This document shows, piece after piece, positions 1 to 9,384 of a stretch of 64,000 nucleotides of DNA. Origin of the DNA: an uncultured Allosphingosinicella sp. GTDB lineage: Bacteria; Pseudomonadota; Alphaproteobacteria; Sphingomonadales; Sphingomonadaceae. Where the stretch lies: NCBI GenBank assembly GCA_934539295.1, contig CAKTCN010000019.1, forward strand, positions 1 to 64,000, written 5' to 3'. Numbering within the stretch: position 1 is the stretch's first letter; each line of letters starts with the position of its first letter. Made by a program: the position numbers and the translations under genes. The notes under the pieces are model-generated. The model was given only the letters and a program-made list of their open reading frames with translations, did no database searches and had not been told where the DNA came from.

Positions 1-1093
1 GCGCGAAGGTGATGATGGCGCGGCTGCGTTCGCTGATGCCGGCGGCGTCGATCGCGCCCAGGTCGATGAAGGCGACGAATTCGTTCAGCACCACCTTGGT
101 CCCGAACAGGCCGCCCGCGACCCCGGCCTCGTTCCACGGCACGCCGATCAGGAACATGACGGGCGCAAAGACCCAGCCAACGATCCGCTGGAAACTCAGC
201 CCTTCGATCCCGACCCAATTGCCGATGCCGCCGAGCAATCCGTTGGCGAGCGCCACCAAAGCGACGAAGGCCAGCATCATGGCGCCAACCGCGACCGCCA
301 GGCGGACGCCGGTCTGGGCGCCCTGCGAGGCGGCCATGATGAGGTTGGCGGGCTGTTCCTCGTCGAACGTCTCGGACACGTCGACCCGGTCCTCGCCTCC
401 GCCCTGCAACGGCAGTTCGCCTTCGCGCGGCGCCTCGTCCGGCATCATGATCTTGGCCATCAGGATGCCGCCCGGCGCCGACATGAAGGCGGCGGCGAGC
501 AGGTAGGGCAGATAGGCTTCGCCGAGCAGGCTGGCATATGCCGCCAGAATCGTGCCGGCGACGCCCGCCATGCCGACGGTCATGACGGTGAACAGCTGCG
601 ACGGCGTAAGCGCGGCCAGGTAGGGGCGGATGACGAGCGGGGACTCGCTCTGCCCTACGAATATGTTGGCGGCGGCGCTCAGTGCCTCGACGCGGCTGAT
701 GCCGGTGATCCATCCAATCGCCCCGCCGAGCCAGCGCACGATCCGCTGCATGATGCCAAGATAATAGAGGATGGCGACGAGCGCGGCGAAAAAGATGATC
801 ACCGGCAGCGCGCCCAATGCGAACGTGTTGGCGAGCGGGTTGGTCGCCGCCGGGCCGAACAGGAATTCGGTGCCCTGATTGGCATAGCCGAGCAGGTTCG
901 ACACGCCCCGCGCCATGCCCTCGATCGCGGCCCGGCCCCAGCTGGTATAGAGGACCAGCACCGCGATGCCCGACTGCAGCACGAAGGCGGACGCGACAGT
1001 GCGCAGGTTGATCGCGCGGCGATTGGACGAAAGCAGGAAAGCGATCAGCAGGATGGCGGCCATGCCGGCCAGGCCGATCAGATTACTCGACAT
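1..1093 (-). CDS. nupC: NupC-family concentrative nucleoside transporter (C-terminus beyond window edge)
   Basis: Read on the minus strand from an ATG preceded by a GGGGG-type ribosome-binding site; the frame stays open to the window edge, so about 364 N-terminal residues are visible and the C-terminus is missing. The protein is hydrophobic throughout, with an N-terminal helix and the family signature GQSES at about residues 147-151, where CNT transporters bind nucleoside. Established family role: ion-coupled uptake of nucleosides across the inner membrane. An acidic segment around residues 220-245 probably forms a cytoplasmic loop. It is divergent from the queuosine-precursor transporter gene, with a 123-bp gap that should hold both promoters. 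Family call is firm; substrate range is inferred. Confidence 0.9.
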   Translation of the reverse strand, partial: MSSNLIGLAGMAAILLIAFLLSSNRRAINLRTVASAFVLQSGIAVLVLYTSWGRAAIEGMARGVSNLLGYANQGTEFLFGPAATNPLANTFALGALPVIIFFAALVAILYYLGIMQRIVRWLGGAIGWITGISRVEALSAAANIFVGQSESPLVIRPYLAALTPSQLFTVMTVGMAGVAGTILAAYASLLGEAYLPYLLAAAFMSAPGGILMAKIMMPDEAPREGELPLQGGGEDRVDVSETFDEEQPANLIMAASQGAQTGVRLAVAVGAMMLAFVALVALANGLLGGIGNWVGIEGLSFQRIVGWVFAPVMFLIGVPWNEAGVAGGLFGTKVVLNEFVAFIDLGAIDAAGISERSRAIITFA

Positions 1094-1216
1094 TATTCAG
1101 GAGCCCCCGCGCGAAAACATATGCGGGACCGACGCTTTGCGCGGATATCCTTCTGCGGCAAGCACTTTTCTCCCAAGCCCTTCCGCGAGCGGGCAAAAAC
1201 GCTATAGCTCGGCCCC

Positions 1217-1876
1217 ATGCAGACCAGCCCGGCGCCGACCACGGCCATCACCCGCTCGCTCTTCGTCTTCTCCATCTTCTACGGCGGCATGACCTGTATC
1301 GCGGGCGTGCTCGGCAACAAGCAGGTGGCGGTAGGCCCGCTGGCCGTGGAGGCGGGAATCTTCGCCTTCCTGCTCCTCGTCGTGATTTCCAGCGCGGTGG
1401 CAGAGTTGTTCGGGCGCGGCACGGCGAACCGACTGGTGCTGTTCGGCTTCGTGCCGCTGTTATTTTCCATGGTCCTGGCCGGGCTGGTGCTCGCGCTACC
1501 CGCATCGGCCGCCATGGAGCCGGAACGGCGCGATGCTTTTGAACTGATGATGTCCAGCACGCCGCGGATCTGGGCCGGAGGCATCGTGGCCTATGGCATT
1601 TCGCAGATCCTGAACGTCACCATCTTCTCGTGGCTGAAGGGACGGGAAGGGGCGAAATTGTTGTGGCTTCGCGCGGCGATCGCCAGCGTTCTCAGCCAGA
1701 TCATTGACACGTTGCTCTTCATCACCATCGCCTTTTACGGCGTGTTTCCGATCGGCGAGCTGCTGGTCGGGCAGATGATCGCCAAGGTGGTGCTGTCGGC
1801 CCTGTTGGTGCCGCCGCTCATTTACCTGGCGGTGGCGATCGGCCGGTGGCTGGACCGCGCCGGCGCGCGCGTCTAG
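1217..1876 (+). CDS. Queuosine precursor transporter (YhhQ/VUT family)
   Basis: A 219-residue integral membrane protein with about six hydrophobic segments. It opens with FSIFYGGMTCIAGVLGNKQV and continues with EAGIFAFLLLV, the layout of the YhhQ/DUF165 (VUT) family, which imports queuosine precursors such as preQ0 or preQ1 for tRNA modification. The helix containing RAAIASVLSQIIDTLLF carries the family's conserved S/D residues. The gene reads away from nupC and is followed after 27 bp by a yggT gene. I see no convincing preQ1 riboswitch in the 123-bp upstream gap. The family is confident; transport of a specific precursor is inferred. Confidence 0.85.
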   Translation: MQTSPAPTTAITRSLFVFSIFYGGMTCIAGVLGNKQVAVGPLAVEAGIFAFLLLVVISSAVAELFGRGTANRLVLFGFVPLLFSMVLAGLVLALPASAAMEPERRDAFELMMSSTPRIWAGGIVAYGISQILNVTIFSWLKGREGAKLLWLRAAIASVLSQIIDTLLFITIAFYGVFPIGELLVGQMIAKVVLSALLVPPLIYLAVAIGRWLDRAGARV

Positions 1877-1903
1877 AGCGAGAGCCAGGAGCCGGGACAC
1901 TTT

Positions 1904-2200
1904 ATGCTGCTTTCGATCTACCAGGTCCTCGACCTGCTGCTCAGGGTGCTGAGCTACATCATCATCGGCCAGGCGATCCTCAGCTGGCTGGTCGCATTCA
2001 ACGTCATCAACACGCATAGCGACTTCGTTCGCAGCCTGCTGGGCGCGCTTGATCGCATCACGCAGCCATTCTACCGCCCGATCCGGCGTATACTGCCCGA
2101 TTTCGGCGGGATCGACTTCTCGCCCATCGTGGTGCTGCTGCTGATCCACGTTGCACGCATCCTGCTGCAAGGGGTCTTCGCCGACCTCGTCGCTTATTGA
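1904..2200 (+). CDS. YggT family membrane protein
   Basis: A 98-residue protein with two hydrophobic segments (about residues 10-32 and 72-93) separated by the family signature [12 protein letters not shown], diagnostic for YggT. YggT proteins are small inner-membrane proteins; relatives are linked to osmotic-stress tolerance and, in plants, to cytochrome assembly, but the bacterial molecular function is not settled. It ends 7 bp before the GTG of folD, so the two are probably cotranscribed with the upstream transporter. Confidence 0.85.
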   Translation: MLLSIYQVLDLLLRVLSYIIIGQAILSWLVAFNVINTHSDFVRSLLGALDRITQPFYRPIRRILPDFGGIDFSPIVVLLLIHVARILLQGVFADLVAY

Positions 2201-2207
2201 GGCGCCG

Positions 2208-3098
2208 GTGAGCGCGGCTATCATCGACGGCAAGGCGTTTGCGGAGGGGCTGCGTGCCCGTGTCGCAGCCGCCGTTCCCGCCTTTGCCGAAGCCGCTGGC
2301 CGCAGCCCCGGCCTTGCCGTGGTCCTGGTGGGCGAGAACCCGGCAAGCCAGGTCTACGTGCGATCCAAGGGCAAGGCGACGATTGCCGCAGGCATGGAGA
2401 GCTTCGAGCACCGCCTTTCGCCCGATGTGACGCGGGACGAATTGCTGAAGCTGGTGCGCACCCTCAATGCCGACGACGCGGTGGATGGTATCCTCGTCCA
2501 ATTGCCGCTGCCTGGGCATATCGACGAAAAGGCGGTGATCGATGCAATCGATCCGGCCAAGGACGTCGATGGATTCCACGTGATCAACGCGGGCAGGCTC
2601 GCGGTCGGGGAAGAGGCGCTAGTGCCCTGCACGCCGCTCGGCTGCCTGATGCTGCTCAAGGATCGCCTCGGCGACCTGTCGGGTCTCAACGCCGTGGTCG
2701 TGGGTCGCTCCAACATCGTGGGCAAGCCAATGGCGCAGCTGTTGCTGACGGAAAGCTGCACGGTGACGATCGCGCACAGTCGCACGCGCGACCTTCCCGA
2801 TGTGCTGAGTCGGGCGGACATCGTCGTGGCCGCGGTGGGCCGGCCGGAGATGATCCGCGGCGAATGGCTGAAGCCCGGCGCGACGGTGATCGACGTCGGC
2901 ATCAACCGCGTGGCAGCCGCCGAAGAAGGCAAGAGCCGGCTGGTCGGCGACGTCGCCTTTGCCGAGGCGATGGACGTGGCGGGCGCGGTGACGCCGGTGC
3001 CGGGCGGCGTCGGCCCGATGACCATCGCCGTGCTTCTGCGCAACACTTTGGTCGCGGCCAGCGCGCGGCGAGGATTGCCGAAGCCCGCGGGGCTGTGA
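2208..3098 (+). CDS. folD: Bifunctional methylenetetrahydrofolate dehydrogenase/cyclohydrolase FolD
   Basis: A 296-residue enzyme that interconverts 5,10-methylene-, 5,10-methenyl- and 10-formyl-tetrahydrofolate with NADP in the cytosol. Signatures seen: VYVRSKGKA with the catalytic Lys near residue 55, [10 protein letters not shown], the nucleotide-binding stretch [12 protein letters not shown], and [10 protein letters not shown] near the C-terminus. The GTG start was chosen because an upstream ATG in the same frame would lie inside yggT, while GTG gives the usual N-terminus ([16 protein letters not shown]). Length is normal. It is followed after 34 bp by marC. Confidence 0.95.
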   Translation: MSAAIIDGKAFAEGLRARVAAAVPAFAEAAGRSPGLAVVLVGENPASQVYVRSKGKATIAAGMESFEHRLSPDVTRDELLKLVRTLNADDAVDGILVQLPLPGHIDEKAVIDAIDPAKDVDGFHVINAGRLAVGEEALVPCTPLGCLMLLKDRLGDLSGLNAVVVGRSNIVGKPMAQLLLTESCTVTIAHSRTRDLPDVLSRADIVVAAVGRPEMIRGEWLKPGATVIDVGINRVAAAEEGKSRLVGDVAFAEAMDVAGAVTPVPGGVGPMTIAVLLRNTLVAASARRGLPKPAGL

Positions 3099-3132
3099 CT
3101 CCGGCGGGGGCGCCGGAGCGAAAAGGGGAAGA

Positions 3133-3762
3133 ATGATGATCGAACTGTTCGTCTCGACCTTCGTGACGCTGTTCGTCGTCATCGACCCGCCCGGCTGCGC
3201 GCCGATCTTCGCCAGCCTGACCCGGGGCACCGACCTTCATCATCGCCGGCGGATGGCGATACGGTCAGCGCTGATCGCTGCCGGCATCCTCCTGTTCTTC
3301 AGCCTGCTTGGCGAGGACCTGCTGCGCGTGCTCGGCATCACGCTGCCTGCGTTCCGCATCGCGGGCGGCATCATGCTGTTCCTGATCGCGCTCGAGATGG
3401 TGTTCGAAAAACGCCAGGAACGGCGCGAAAATCGTGCCAACGAGATCAACGCGAGTCCCGTCGCGCATGATGACATCTCGGTCTTCCCGATGGCGATCCC
3501 GATGATCGCAGGCCCGGGATCGATCGCCTCGATCATGCTCCTGACCGCACGCAGCAACGGGCCGACCGAGACGCTGGTCGTTATGGCCGCACTGGGTGCG
3601 GTACTGCTGCTCACGCTCCTGTCGCTGCTCGCCGCCGGGCCGATCCTGCGCGTGCTGGGCGAGAATGTGGAGGCTATGATCACCCGCCTGCTAGGCGTGA
3701 TCCTCGCCGCCCTTGCCGCTCAGTTCGTGATCGACGGCATCTCGATCAGCTTCAGCGTCTGA
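3133..3762 (+). CDS. MarC family integral membrane protein
   Basis: A 209-residue protein with six predicted membrane helices. It has the MarC/UPF0056 markers FVVIDPPGCAPIF near the N-terminus and FPMAIPMIAGPGSIA in the second half. The name derives from proximity to the mar locus in E. coli; the function of the family is unknown and its role in antibiotic resistance has been disputed. Start is an ATGATG pair after GGGGAAGA. The last 11 bp overlap the convergent GT-C-like gene. Confidence 0.88.
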   Translation: MMIELFVSTFVTLFVVIDPPGCAPIFASLTRGTDLHHRRRMAIRSALIAAGILLFFSLLGEDLLRVLGITLPAFRIAGGIMLFLIALEMVFEKRQERRENRANEINASPVAHDDISVFPMAIPMIAGPGSIASIMLLTARSNGPTETLVVMAALGAVLLLTLLSLLAAGPILRVLGENVEAMITRLLGVILAALAAQFVIDGISISFSV

Positions 3763-5554
3763 CCCGCCACATACGGTAGGGCGACCCCGCCGGCAGCGGC
3801 ACAGCCTCAAGCCACGCGGGCACCTTGCCCCGGACCAGTTGCATATAGAATCCGTTCGGTGCGTCGGCCCGGTAAACGGTGGATTCGGAGATGTTAGGGC
3901 AGATCAGCACGTAGTCGATCCCGCGCTGCTGTACGGTGCGCAGAGCCGCCTCCGGGGTGCCGCGGAACGCGCGCATGATCGACAGGATCGCGCCGCCGTT
4001 GCGGTGATAGGGGCCGGCAAGGGCGTTGTGGTGCGTGACGGCGATCAGGCGCGGACCAAGGTCCACATGGGTCAGGATCGTCCCCTTGGGCTGCAGCGCG
4101 ACAGGCTTCAGTGCACGCATGGATGGGCAGCGTGCGCCCGCCTGACGCACGGCGACTCGTCCGGCGGTAGGTTTGTTTTCAGGCACGATGCGACCGGCAA
4201 ACTGCATGCCGATCGCCGTCAGCACGGCTGCGAAGGCAGCAAGCCCCGCGATCCGGCCAAGCACGGACCGGCCCACCCATAGCCAGAGGAGGACCGACCA
4301 GATGAGGGCGGTCGCACCCGGGATCGCCAGCATCTGCGACGCGGCACCGGCGCGGGTCTGCCAGAGCAGCAGCAGGCATGGGAGAAGGGCAAGCAGCCCA
4401 AGCGCGGCCCAGCGCGGCCATTCGGCCGGATCGCGGCGGGTGCGCCAGATCATCAGGGCATAGCCGATCAGGCCGGCAATGGGCAGGATCAACGTGTTCA
4501 ATGCGATGCGCCAGCCATGCTTGTAGAGTGGCATCGCCTCGCGCACGCGATTGAGCCACATCTGCTCAAGTTCGGGCGATGTGCCTTCCAGGCGACTGAG
4601 GCAATGCGGCCAGGCAAAAGCATAAGCGGCGGCGAGCCCCCCCGCCGCAATCCCGGCGGCCGCAATCCGCACCCACAGGGATGCTGGCGTCAGCCGCGCC
4701 AGCAGCATGCACATGATGCCGGCAAGGATCATCATCGACAGCCACACGGGCGACAGCGCGTCGCACACTGGCGCGCGGTTCGCATAGGAGGTGAAGAGGA
4801 GGTAGAGGAATCCCGTTCCCGCAGCGAGGCTGGCGCCGTAAGCGAACAGCCGCGGCGCCTCTTCGCGGTCGCGCGGCCACATGAGGCCGATCAGCGCGCC
4901 CGCCGCGGCAAGATAGATCAGCATCTCCAGCCCGATCGCCAGCGAGGTGGCGGTGGCGAGCCCCACCGTGATGCCGCCGCGCAGGCGGTTCCTGTCGATC
5001 AGGCCCAGGGCTACCAGCGACAGCATGGCGAGCTGCCAGCCATGATGGTCGATGCGCAGGGGCGACCACATGCCCCGAAGCGATGGCCCGCATACCAGTA
5101 CCAGCAGTGCCAGGATGAAAGCGGCTGGCGACAACAGGCGACGTGCAGCGGCGGCAACGGCGAACATCGCCACCAGCATCGGCAGCAAGGGCGCGATCGC
5201 CACCGCTGCCCTCTCCGCCGTCGCACCACCGATGACGGGAGCCAGGGCAAGCTTGATGCCCGCAAGCGGCAAATCGACGATGCGCGACCAGTGGATGTTG
5301 GCGCCATAAGGCGGGTTCAGCCGATATTGGCGAAGGTCGAACCACCCCTGGCCGGCAAGCCATGCGCGCACCTGCATGATGCGCATATTGTCGTCGGTGT
5401 CGCCAAGCGCGAAGCCGTGGATCGCCGCCCAGCGCTGGTAAAGGAACCAGGCGCAGACGATCAGCCAGAATACGACCACCGCCGGCCGCCAATGCCGCGC
5501 CAGCCGATCGGTCCACCCGTTGATCAAGTTTCCACCCCTATTTCGTCTTTGCAT
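3752..5554 (-). CDS. Large polytopic membrane protein, GT-C glycosyltransferase-like (STT3/AglB-type layout)
   Basis: About 600 residues: a first helix near 25-45, an extracytoplasmic loop with an acidic motif (GDTDDNMRIMQVRAW) followed by GWFDLRQYRLNPP, many more helices, and a soluble C-terminal domain of about 150 residues. The acidic motif soon after helix 1 and the later RIDHHGWQ are arranged as in GT-C enzymes such as STT3/AglB oligosaccharyltransferases, where the acidic residues bind metal and lipid-linked sugar. That resemblance is by eye. An alternative TTG start at 5527 follows AGGGGTGG and would remove nine residues. It converges on marC and is divergent from the gtrA-type gene. 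Likely a sugar or oligosaccharide transferase using polyprenyl-phosphate donors; the acceptor is unknown. Confidence 0.6.
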   Translation of the reverse strand: MQRRNRGGNLINGWTDRLARHWRPAVVVFWLIVCAWFLYQRWAAIHGFALGDTDDNMRIMQVRAWLAGQGWFDLRQYRLNPPYGANIHWSRIVDLPLAGIKLALAPVIGGATAERAAVAIAPLLPMLVAMFAVAAAARRLLSPAAFILALLVLVCGPSLRGMWSPLRIDHHGWQLAMLSLVALGLIDRNRLRGGITVGLATATSLAIGLEMLIYLAAAGALIGLMWPRDREEAPRLFAYGASLAAGTGFLYLLFTSYANRAPVCDALSPVWLSMMILAGIMCMLLARLTPASLWVRIAAAGIAAGGLAAAYAFAWPHCLSRLEGTSPELEQMWLNRVREAMPLYKHGWRIALNTLILPIAGLIGYALMIWRTRRDPAEWPRWAALGLLALLPCLLLLWQTRAGAASQMLAIPGATALIWSVLLWLWVGRSVLGRIAGLAAFAAVLTAIGMQFAGRIVPENKPTAGRVAVRQAGARCPSMRALKPVALQPKGTILTHVDLGPRLIAVTHHNALAGPYHRNGGAILSIMRAFRGTPEAALRTVQQRGIDYVLICPNISESTVYRADAPNGFYMQLVRGKVPAWLEAVPLPAGSPYRMWRVRR

Positions 5555-5607
5555 TGTGAAGGCAGCGGTTTAGTCGCTGACGCCTAAAGAACAAGGTTTC
5601 CTGCCTC

Positions 5608-6012
5608 TTGGCCTCCGCCGCGCGACATTCCGAACTTTTCTGGCAGATCGTGCGCTTCGGCCTGACTGGAGGGTTGCTGACGCTGCTCGTCGCTGGCGGC
5701 TATTGGGTCGTGGCGGAACTGCTTGGCGTCGAGCCGATGCTGTCGATGACGCTCAACTACCTGGTATTCACGGGCTTGGGTTACCTGCTTCACAGCCGGT
5801 GGAGCTTTCGCGGGCATGGCAGCCGCGACAATCCGGCAGCGCGCACCGTGCGCTTCTTCACGGTCAACACGATCGGCTTCCTTACCAACCAGTTCTTCGT
5901 ATGGCTGCTGGTGAAGCAGATGGGCGGGCCGACCTGGTGGCCGGTGATCCCGGTGGTCTTCGTGACGCCGCTCTTGACCTTTGCATTGAACAGGAAGTGG
6001 GTTTTCGGCTGA
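5608..6012 (+). CDS. GtrA family membrane protein
   Basis: A 134-residue protein with four predicted helices. It has the family markers FGLTGGLLTLLV, LNYLVFTGLGYLLHSRWSF and the C-terminal FALNRKWVFG. GtrA-type proteins are proposed to flip polyprenyl-phosphate-linked sugars across the inner membrane for GT-C enzymes. Start is TTG, the first available codon; an AAGG lies upstream at long spacing. Its stop codon shares one base with the ATG of the next gene (TGATG), so translation is coupled to the methyltransferase. Confidence 0.85.
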   Translation: MASAARHSELFWQIVRFGLTGGLLTLLVAGGYWVVAELLGVEPMLSMTLNYLVFTGLGYLLHSRWSFRGHGSRDNPAARTVRFFTVNTIGFLTNQFFVWLLVKQMGGPTWWPVIPVVFVTPLLTFALNRKWVFG

Positions 6013-6740
6013 TGGAACGCGTGGTCTACGATCGCATGGCGGAGCTGGACGAGGTCCATTGGTGGTATCGCGCCCGCCGCCGCATCCTTGCCGACCTGAT
6101 CGGCCGCAAGGTGAAATTGCCTGCCAACGCCCGCATTCTGGAGATCGGCTGCGGCACCGGTCACAATGTGCTGATGCTCAAGGATTTCGGCAGCGTTGAT
6201 GCGGTCGAGATCGATCCTGCCGCCCGCGCCGTCGCAGCCAAGCGGCTCGGCAAGGCGGTGATCGACGCGCCGTTGCCTGCACTGACCGGGATCGAGGACG
6301 GCGCCTATGACATGGTCGCAATCCTCGACGTGCTGGAGCATGTCGAAGAGGACGAAGCAGCGCTGAAGTCGATTGCGCGCAAGCTGAAGCCGGGCGGGCA
6401 CATCCTCATCACCGTGCCGGCGCATCCGTGGATGTGGAGCGCGCATGACGTGGTGAATCATCACAAACGCCGCTACACGATGAAGAGCTTCCGCAAGGTC
6501 GTGCGCGATGCGGGTCTCAGGGCCGACACGCTGACCTATTTCAACAGCCTGCTCTTCCCGCTCGCGGCGGCGGCAAGGCTGGCCGGCCGGATCACGGGCA
6601 AGGAGGATAGCGACGACACGCTGCCGCCCAAACCCGTGAACAGCCTGTTCGAGTGGCTGTTCGGGCTGGAACGCTATGCGGTGGGCAGGGTGCCGCTGTC
6701 GCCCGGCGTGTCGATCGTGGCGGTGCTTTCGGCAACGTGA
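6012..6740 (+). CDS. Class I SAM-dependent methyltransferase
   Basis: A 242-residue protein. An N-terminal segment with HWWYRARRRIL precedes the SAM-binding motif ILEIGCGTGHNV (about residues 41-52), an acidic motif VEIDPAA, and the post-motif AILDVLEHVEEDEAALKSI. A conserved HPWMWSAHDVVNHHKRRY segment follows, as in methyltransferases of glycan and lipid clusters. The substrate is unknown; its coupling to GtrA and proximity to GT genes suggest a glycan or polyprenyl-linked intermediate. Its last 67 bp overlap the convergent GT2 gene, which is unusually long. Confidence 0.85.
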   Translation: MERVVYDRMAELDEVHWWYRARRRILADLIGRKVKLPANARILEIGCGTGHNVLMLKDFGSVDAVEIDPAARAVAAKRLGKAVIDAPLPALTGIEDGAYDMVAILDVLEHVEEDEAALKSIARKLKPGGHILITVPAHPWMWSAHDVVNHHKRRYTMKSFRKVVRDAGLRADTLTYFNSLLFPLAAAARLAGRITGKEDSDDTLPPKPVNSLFEWLFGLERYAVGRVPLSPGVSIVAVLSAT

Positions 6741-7696
6741 CCCAGCTGGCGGCGCCCGCCCGCGCGGCCCGCCACGTCGGATACGATGTAGAGCGGCCGC
6801 CGCTTCGCCTCGATGAACAGCCGGCCGAGATATTCGCCGATCATGCCGAGCACGAACATCTGCGCGGCGCCCAGCACCACCACCACCAGCATGGTCGACG
6901 TCCAGCCCTGCACCGCGCTGCCGGTCACGAAGCCGAAGGCGATATAGAGCAGCAGCAGGATCGAGGCAGCGACCAACCACAGGCCGATATGGCTGGCGAT
7001 CTTTAAGGGCGCGGTCGAGAAGCCGGTGACGGCGTCCAGCGCGAAAGCGAGCATCTTGCGCAGCGGGTATTTGGTCTCGCCCGCATGGCGGTGGGCGCGG
7101 TCGTAGAGGAACGGCACCTGGCGGAACCCGACCCAAGCGACCATGCCGCGGATGAAGCGCGCCTGTTCGGGCAGGCTCAGCAGCGCGTCCAATGCGCGAC
7201 GTGTCATCAGGCGAAAGTCACCAGCATCGACCGGAATGTCGACTTCGGTGATGCGCGACAGGAAACGGTAGAACATGGCCGCCGTCGCCTTCTTGAACGC
7301 GGTCTCGCCTGCACGCTGGCGGCGCACGGCATAAACAACATCGGCTTCGGTGCGGTCCATCTCCTGCATCAGTGAGGTGAGCAGTTCGGGCGGATCCTGC
7401 AGATCCGCGTCGATGATCAGGATCCTCTCGCCCGAGCTCAGGTCCAGGCCGGCGGTAAGCGCCAGTTGGTGCCCGTGGTTGCGCGACAGGTTCACGGCAA
7501 CCAGGTGCCGGTCCTGTTCGGCCAGCATCTTCATCATCTCCCAGCTCTTGTCGCGGGAGCCGTCGTTGACGAGGATGATCTCGTAATCGCTGCCCACTGC
7601 CACGCGTGCGGCATTGGAGACGCGCCGGTGCAGCTCGGCGAGGCAGGCCTCCTCGTTATAGCAGGGGATGACTACCGAAAGTGCAGGACCGTTCAT
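6674..7696 (-). CDS. GT2 family glycosyltransferase, GtrB/ArnC/DPM1-like with two C-terminal helices
   Basis: A 340-residue enzyme that should transfer a nucleotide-sugar onto polyprenyl phosphate at the inner membrane. The GT-A domain has VVIPCYNEE near the N-terminus, LVNDGSRD, the metal-binding DADLQDPPE (about residue 97), and RDRAHRHAGETKYPLRKM, the loop typical of polyprenyl-phosphate glycosyltransferases. Two membrane segments follow (about 232-255 and 268-290), as in GtrB and DPM1. Its ATG overlaps the stop of the upstream membrane protein by four bases, so the pair is cotranscribed. With the GtrA protein and the GT-C-like proteins it makes a plausible charge, flip and transfer pathway. 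Confidence 0.88.
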   Translation of the reverse strand: MNGPALSVVIPCYNEEACLAELHRRVSNAARVAVGSDYEIILVNDGSRDKSWEMMKMLAEQDRHLVAVNLSRNHGHQLALTAGLDLSSGERILIIDADLQDPPELLTSLMQEMDRTEADVVYAVRRQRAGETAFKKATAAMFYRFLSRITEVDIPVDAGDFRLMTRRALDALLSLPEQARFIRGMVAWVGFRQVPFLYDRAHRHAGETKYPLRKMLAFALDAVTGFSTAPLKIASHIGLWLVAASILLLLYIAFGFVTGSAVQGWTSTMLVVVVLGAAQMFVLGMIGEYLGRLFIEAKRRPLYIVSDVAGRAGGRRQLGHVAESTATIDTPGDSGTLPTA

Positions 7697-9285
7697 TCAA
7701 CCTCGGGCCGCCGCTCATGAGGAGCGATGCGGTCGGTGACCTGATAGAGCACGGAGGTGCCGCTGCGCCAGATGGGGGTTAGCCCCGCCAGCAGGGCGGG
7801 ATCGTGCGCGGGCGGGTGGACCAGCCACACATAGTCGAATGCCTGGCGCGGCAGCCAGTAGAGCGAATTGTCGAGCGGCCACCACCATTCGCCGCGGCAG
7901 CGCCGGCCGGTCACCATCTGGGAAGGGTCGCGCGCGAAGCGGCCGGCCTCCGGGAAATCGGCGGTGAGCATCTGCGCGCCGACCATCGACCATTGGTCGT
8001 TGGCGAAGGCGCGGTTGCGGACGGTGGCGATGCCGGCGATATGCTCGACCCGGCTCATCGCCCAGGGCGGGCTGCACGACGTTCCGACGAAGGTGACCAG
8101 GCGTGCGCCTTCCGGCACATGGTCGAGCGCCTGGAGCTGCCGGTCGTAATCGCGGTCGTACATCCAGTAGCTGACCGTGGTCGCGCCGGTGCGGAGCAGG
8201 AAGAAGGCGAGGCTCGCCACGGCAATCCACTTGAGCGCCTTGCCCGAAAAATCCGGTGCGAAGCGGATCGCGAGCAGCGCCATCGCGAAGGCGAAGGGCG
8301 CAAGGCGCATGTCGGCATAAGCCGATCCGAACACCACGCGCGGCAGGCACAGGAACACCACCGTGAGGAACACCGCGAACACTGCAAGCATGCGCGAGAA
8401 GCCGACCTTGGCCCGGAACAGCGCGAAGCCTGCTGCGACCACGACCACTGCCGACAGGAAGACGACCGAGCCGATGTCGAACAGCTCCCACCGATCGCGC
8501 AGCGTCATGTAGAACCAGCGGAACTTGGTCCACCATTTGAACCAGTCGAACGTCTGCCCGCTGACCTGGCCCGACCGCCACAGGATCATGAGGATCATTG
8601 GCGGGATCAGCGGCGCGCAGTCGAACCCTGCTTGGAACCAGGACTTGATCCAGCTTTTGCCCTCGTCGCGGTGACGGACCATCTCGGCCGCATAGGCAAG
8701 CACGCCGAGCACGCCCCAGCCGAAGGTGTGGACCACCCACAAGGCCATGGACAAAGGCACGAAGATTGCCGCGCGCAGCCAGAAGCGCCGCCGGATCGCG
8801 AGCCAGCGCCACAAGGCGAAGGCGACGAGCGATAGCGCGATTGCTAGGCAGAAATTGACGAACCCGAATTGGAACGGGAAGCTGTAGGCGAAAGGCAGCG
8901 CCAGCGGCGCGGTCGGCGGCAGGCGGCCATGCACCACCCGCGCGATCAGCAGCAGGCCGGCCGTGGTCAGCGCCGGGATCGACATCACGATCAACTTGAC
9001 CGCGCCTTCGAGGCCGAGGAGCGGCGCGAGCGGCTCGATCAGCAGGTCGATTCCGAGGTTGCCGATCAGCTGCCACTGGAAGTCGTAGAAGCCGGCCAGC
9101 ACCGGATTGGTGTCGATCTCCAGCTGCACGCGGTAGCGCGCCATGTGGCCGGGGAGATCGACGAGCGGCGCGATGTCCGGCCACAGCAAAGGCACCAGCG
9201 AGGCGAGCACGAGGGCGACCGCATAGCGGGGCGATTCCCACCAGCGGTTCGGCTGTGTTCCGGCTTGCGTCTCTACCCGCCCCAT
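7693..9285 (-). CDS. Polytopic membrane protein of the glycan cluster (GT-C-like, function unassigned)
   Basis: A 530-residue protein with about ten hydrophobic segments and a C-terminal soluble part of about 130 residues. The first periplasmic loop holds [16 protein letters not shown], an Asp-Leu-Pro-x-His pattern after helix 1 that recalls GT-C proteins. A soluble segment late in the protein ([13 protein letters not shown] and [11 protein letters not shown]) is not one I recognise. Its stop overlaps the GT2 start, so it is the first gene of a two-gene operon. Reading it as a second glycosyltransferase or a polysaccharide-handling protein is an inference. Divergent from pheS with a 99-bp gap. 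Confidence 0.6.
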   Translation of the reverse strand: MGRVETQAGTQPNRWWESPRYAVALVLASLVPLLWPDIAPLVDLPGHMARYRVQLEIDTNPVLAGFYDFQWQLIGNLGIDLLIEPLAPLLGLEGAVKLIVMSIPALTTAGLLLIARVVHGRLPPTAPLALPFAYSFPFQFGFVNFCLAIALSLVAFALWRWLAIRRRFWLRAAIFVPLSMALWVVHTFGWGVLGVLAYAAEMVRHRDEGKSWIKSWFQAGFDCAPLIPPMILMILWRSGQVSGQTFDWFKWWTKFRWFYMTLRDRWELFDIGSVVFLSAVVVVAAGFALFRAKVGFSRMLAVFAVFLTVVFLCLPRVVFGSAYADMRLAPFAFAMALLAIRFAPDFSGKALKWIAVASLAFFLLRTGATTVSYWMYDRDYDRQLQALDHVPEGARLVTFVGTSCSPPWAMSRVEHIAGIATVRNRAFANDQWSMVGAQMLTADFPEAGRFARDPSQMVTGRRCRGEWWWPLDNSLYWLPRQAFDYVWLVHPPAHDPALLAGLTPIWRSGTSVLYQVTDRIAPHERRPEVE

Positions 9286-9384
9286 GACCGCCCGAAATCG
9301 TCCGGTTGGCCGCGCGGGTCAACAGCTAACCTCCGTTGCCGCCCACCCTTTTGCTTAGGCCCAAACTTCTCTAGAGCCGCGGCC

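Noticed and set aside
1094..1216. preQ1 riboswitch ahead of the queuosine-precursor transporter
   Set aside because: No preQ1-type pseudoknot with its conserved A-rich tail could be recognised in the 123-bp gap.
4517..5587. Long plus-strand open frame antisense to the GT-C-like gene
   Set aside because: The translation is Gln/Arg/His-rich without domains, whereas the minus strand has a coherent set of membrane helices.
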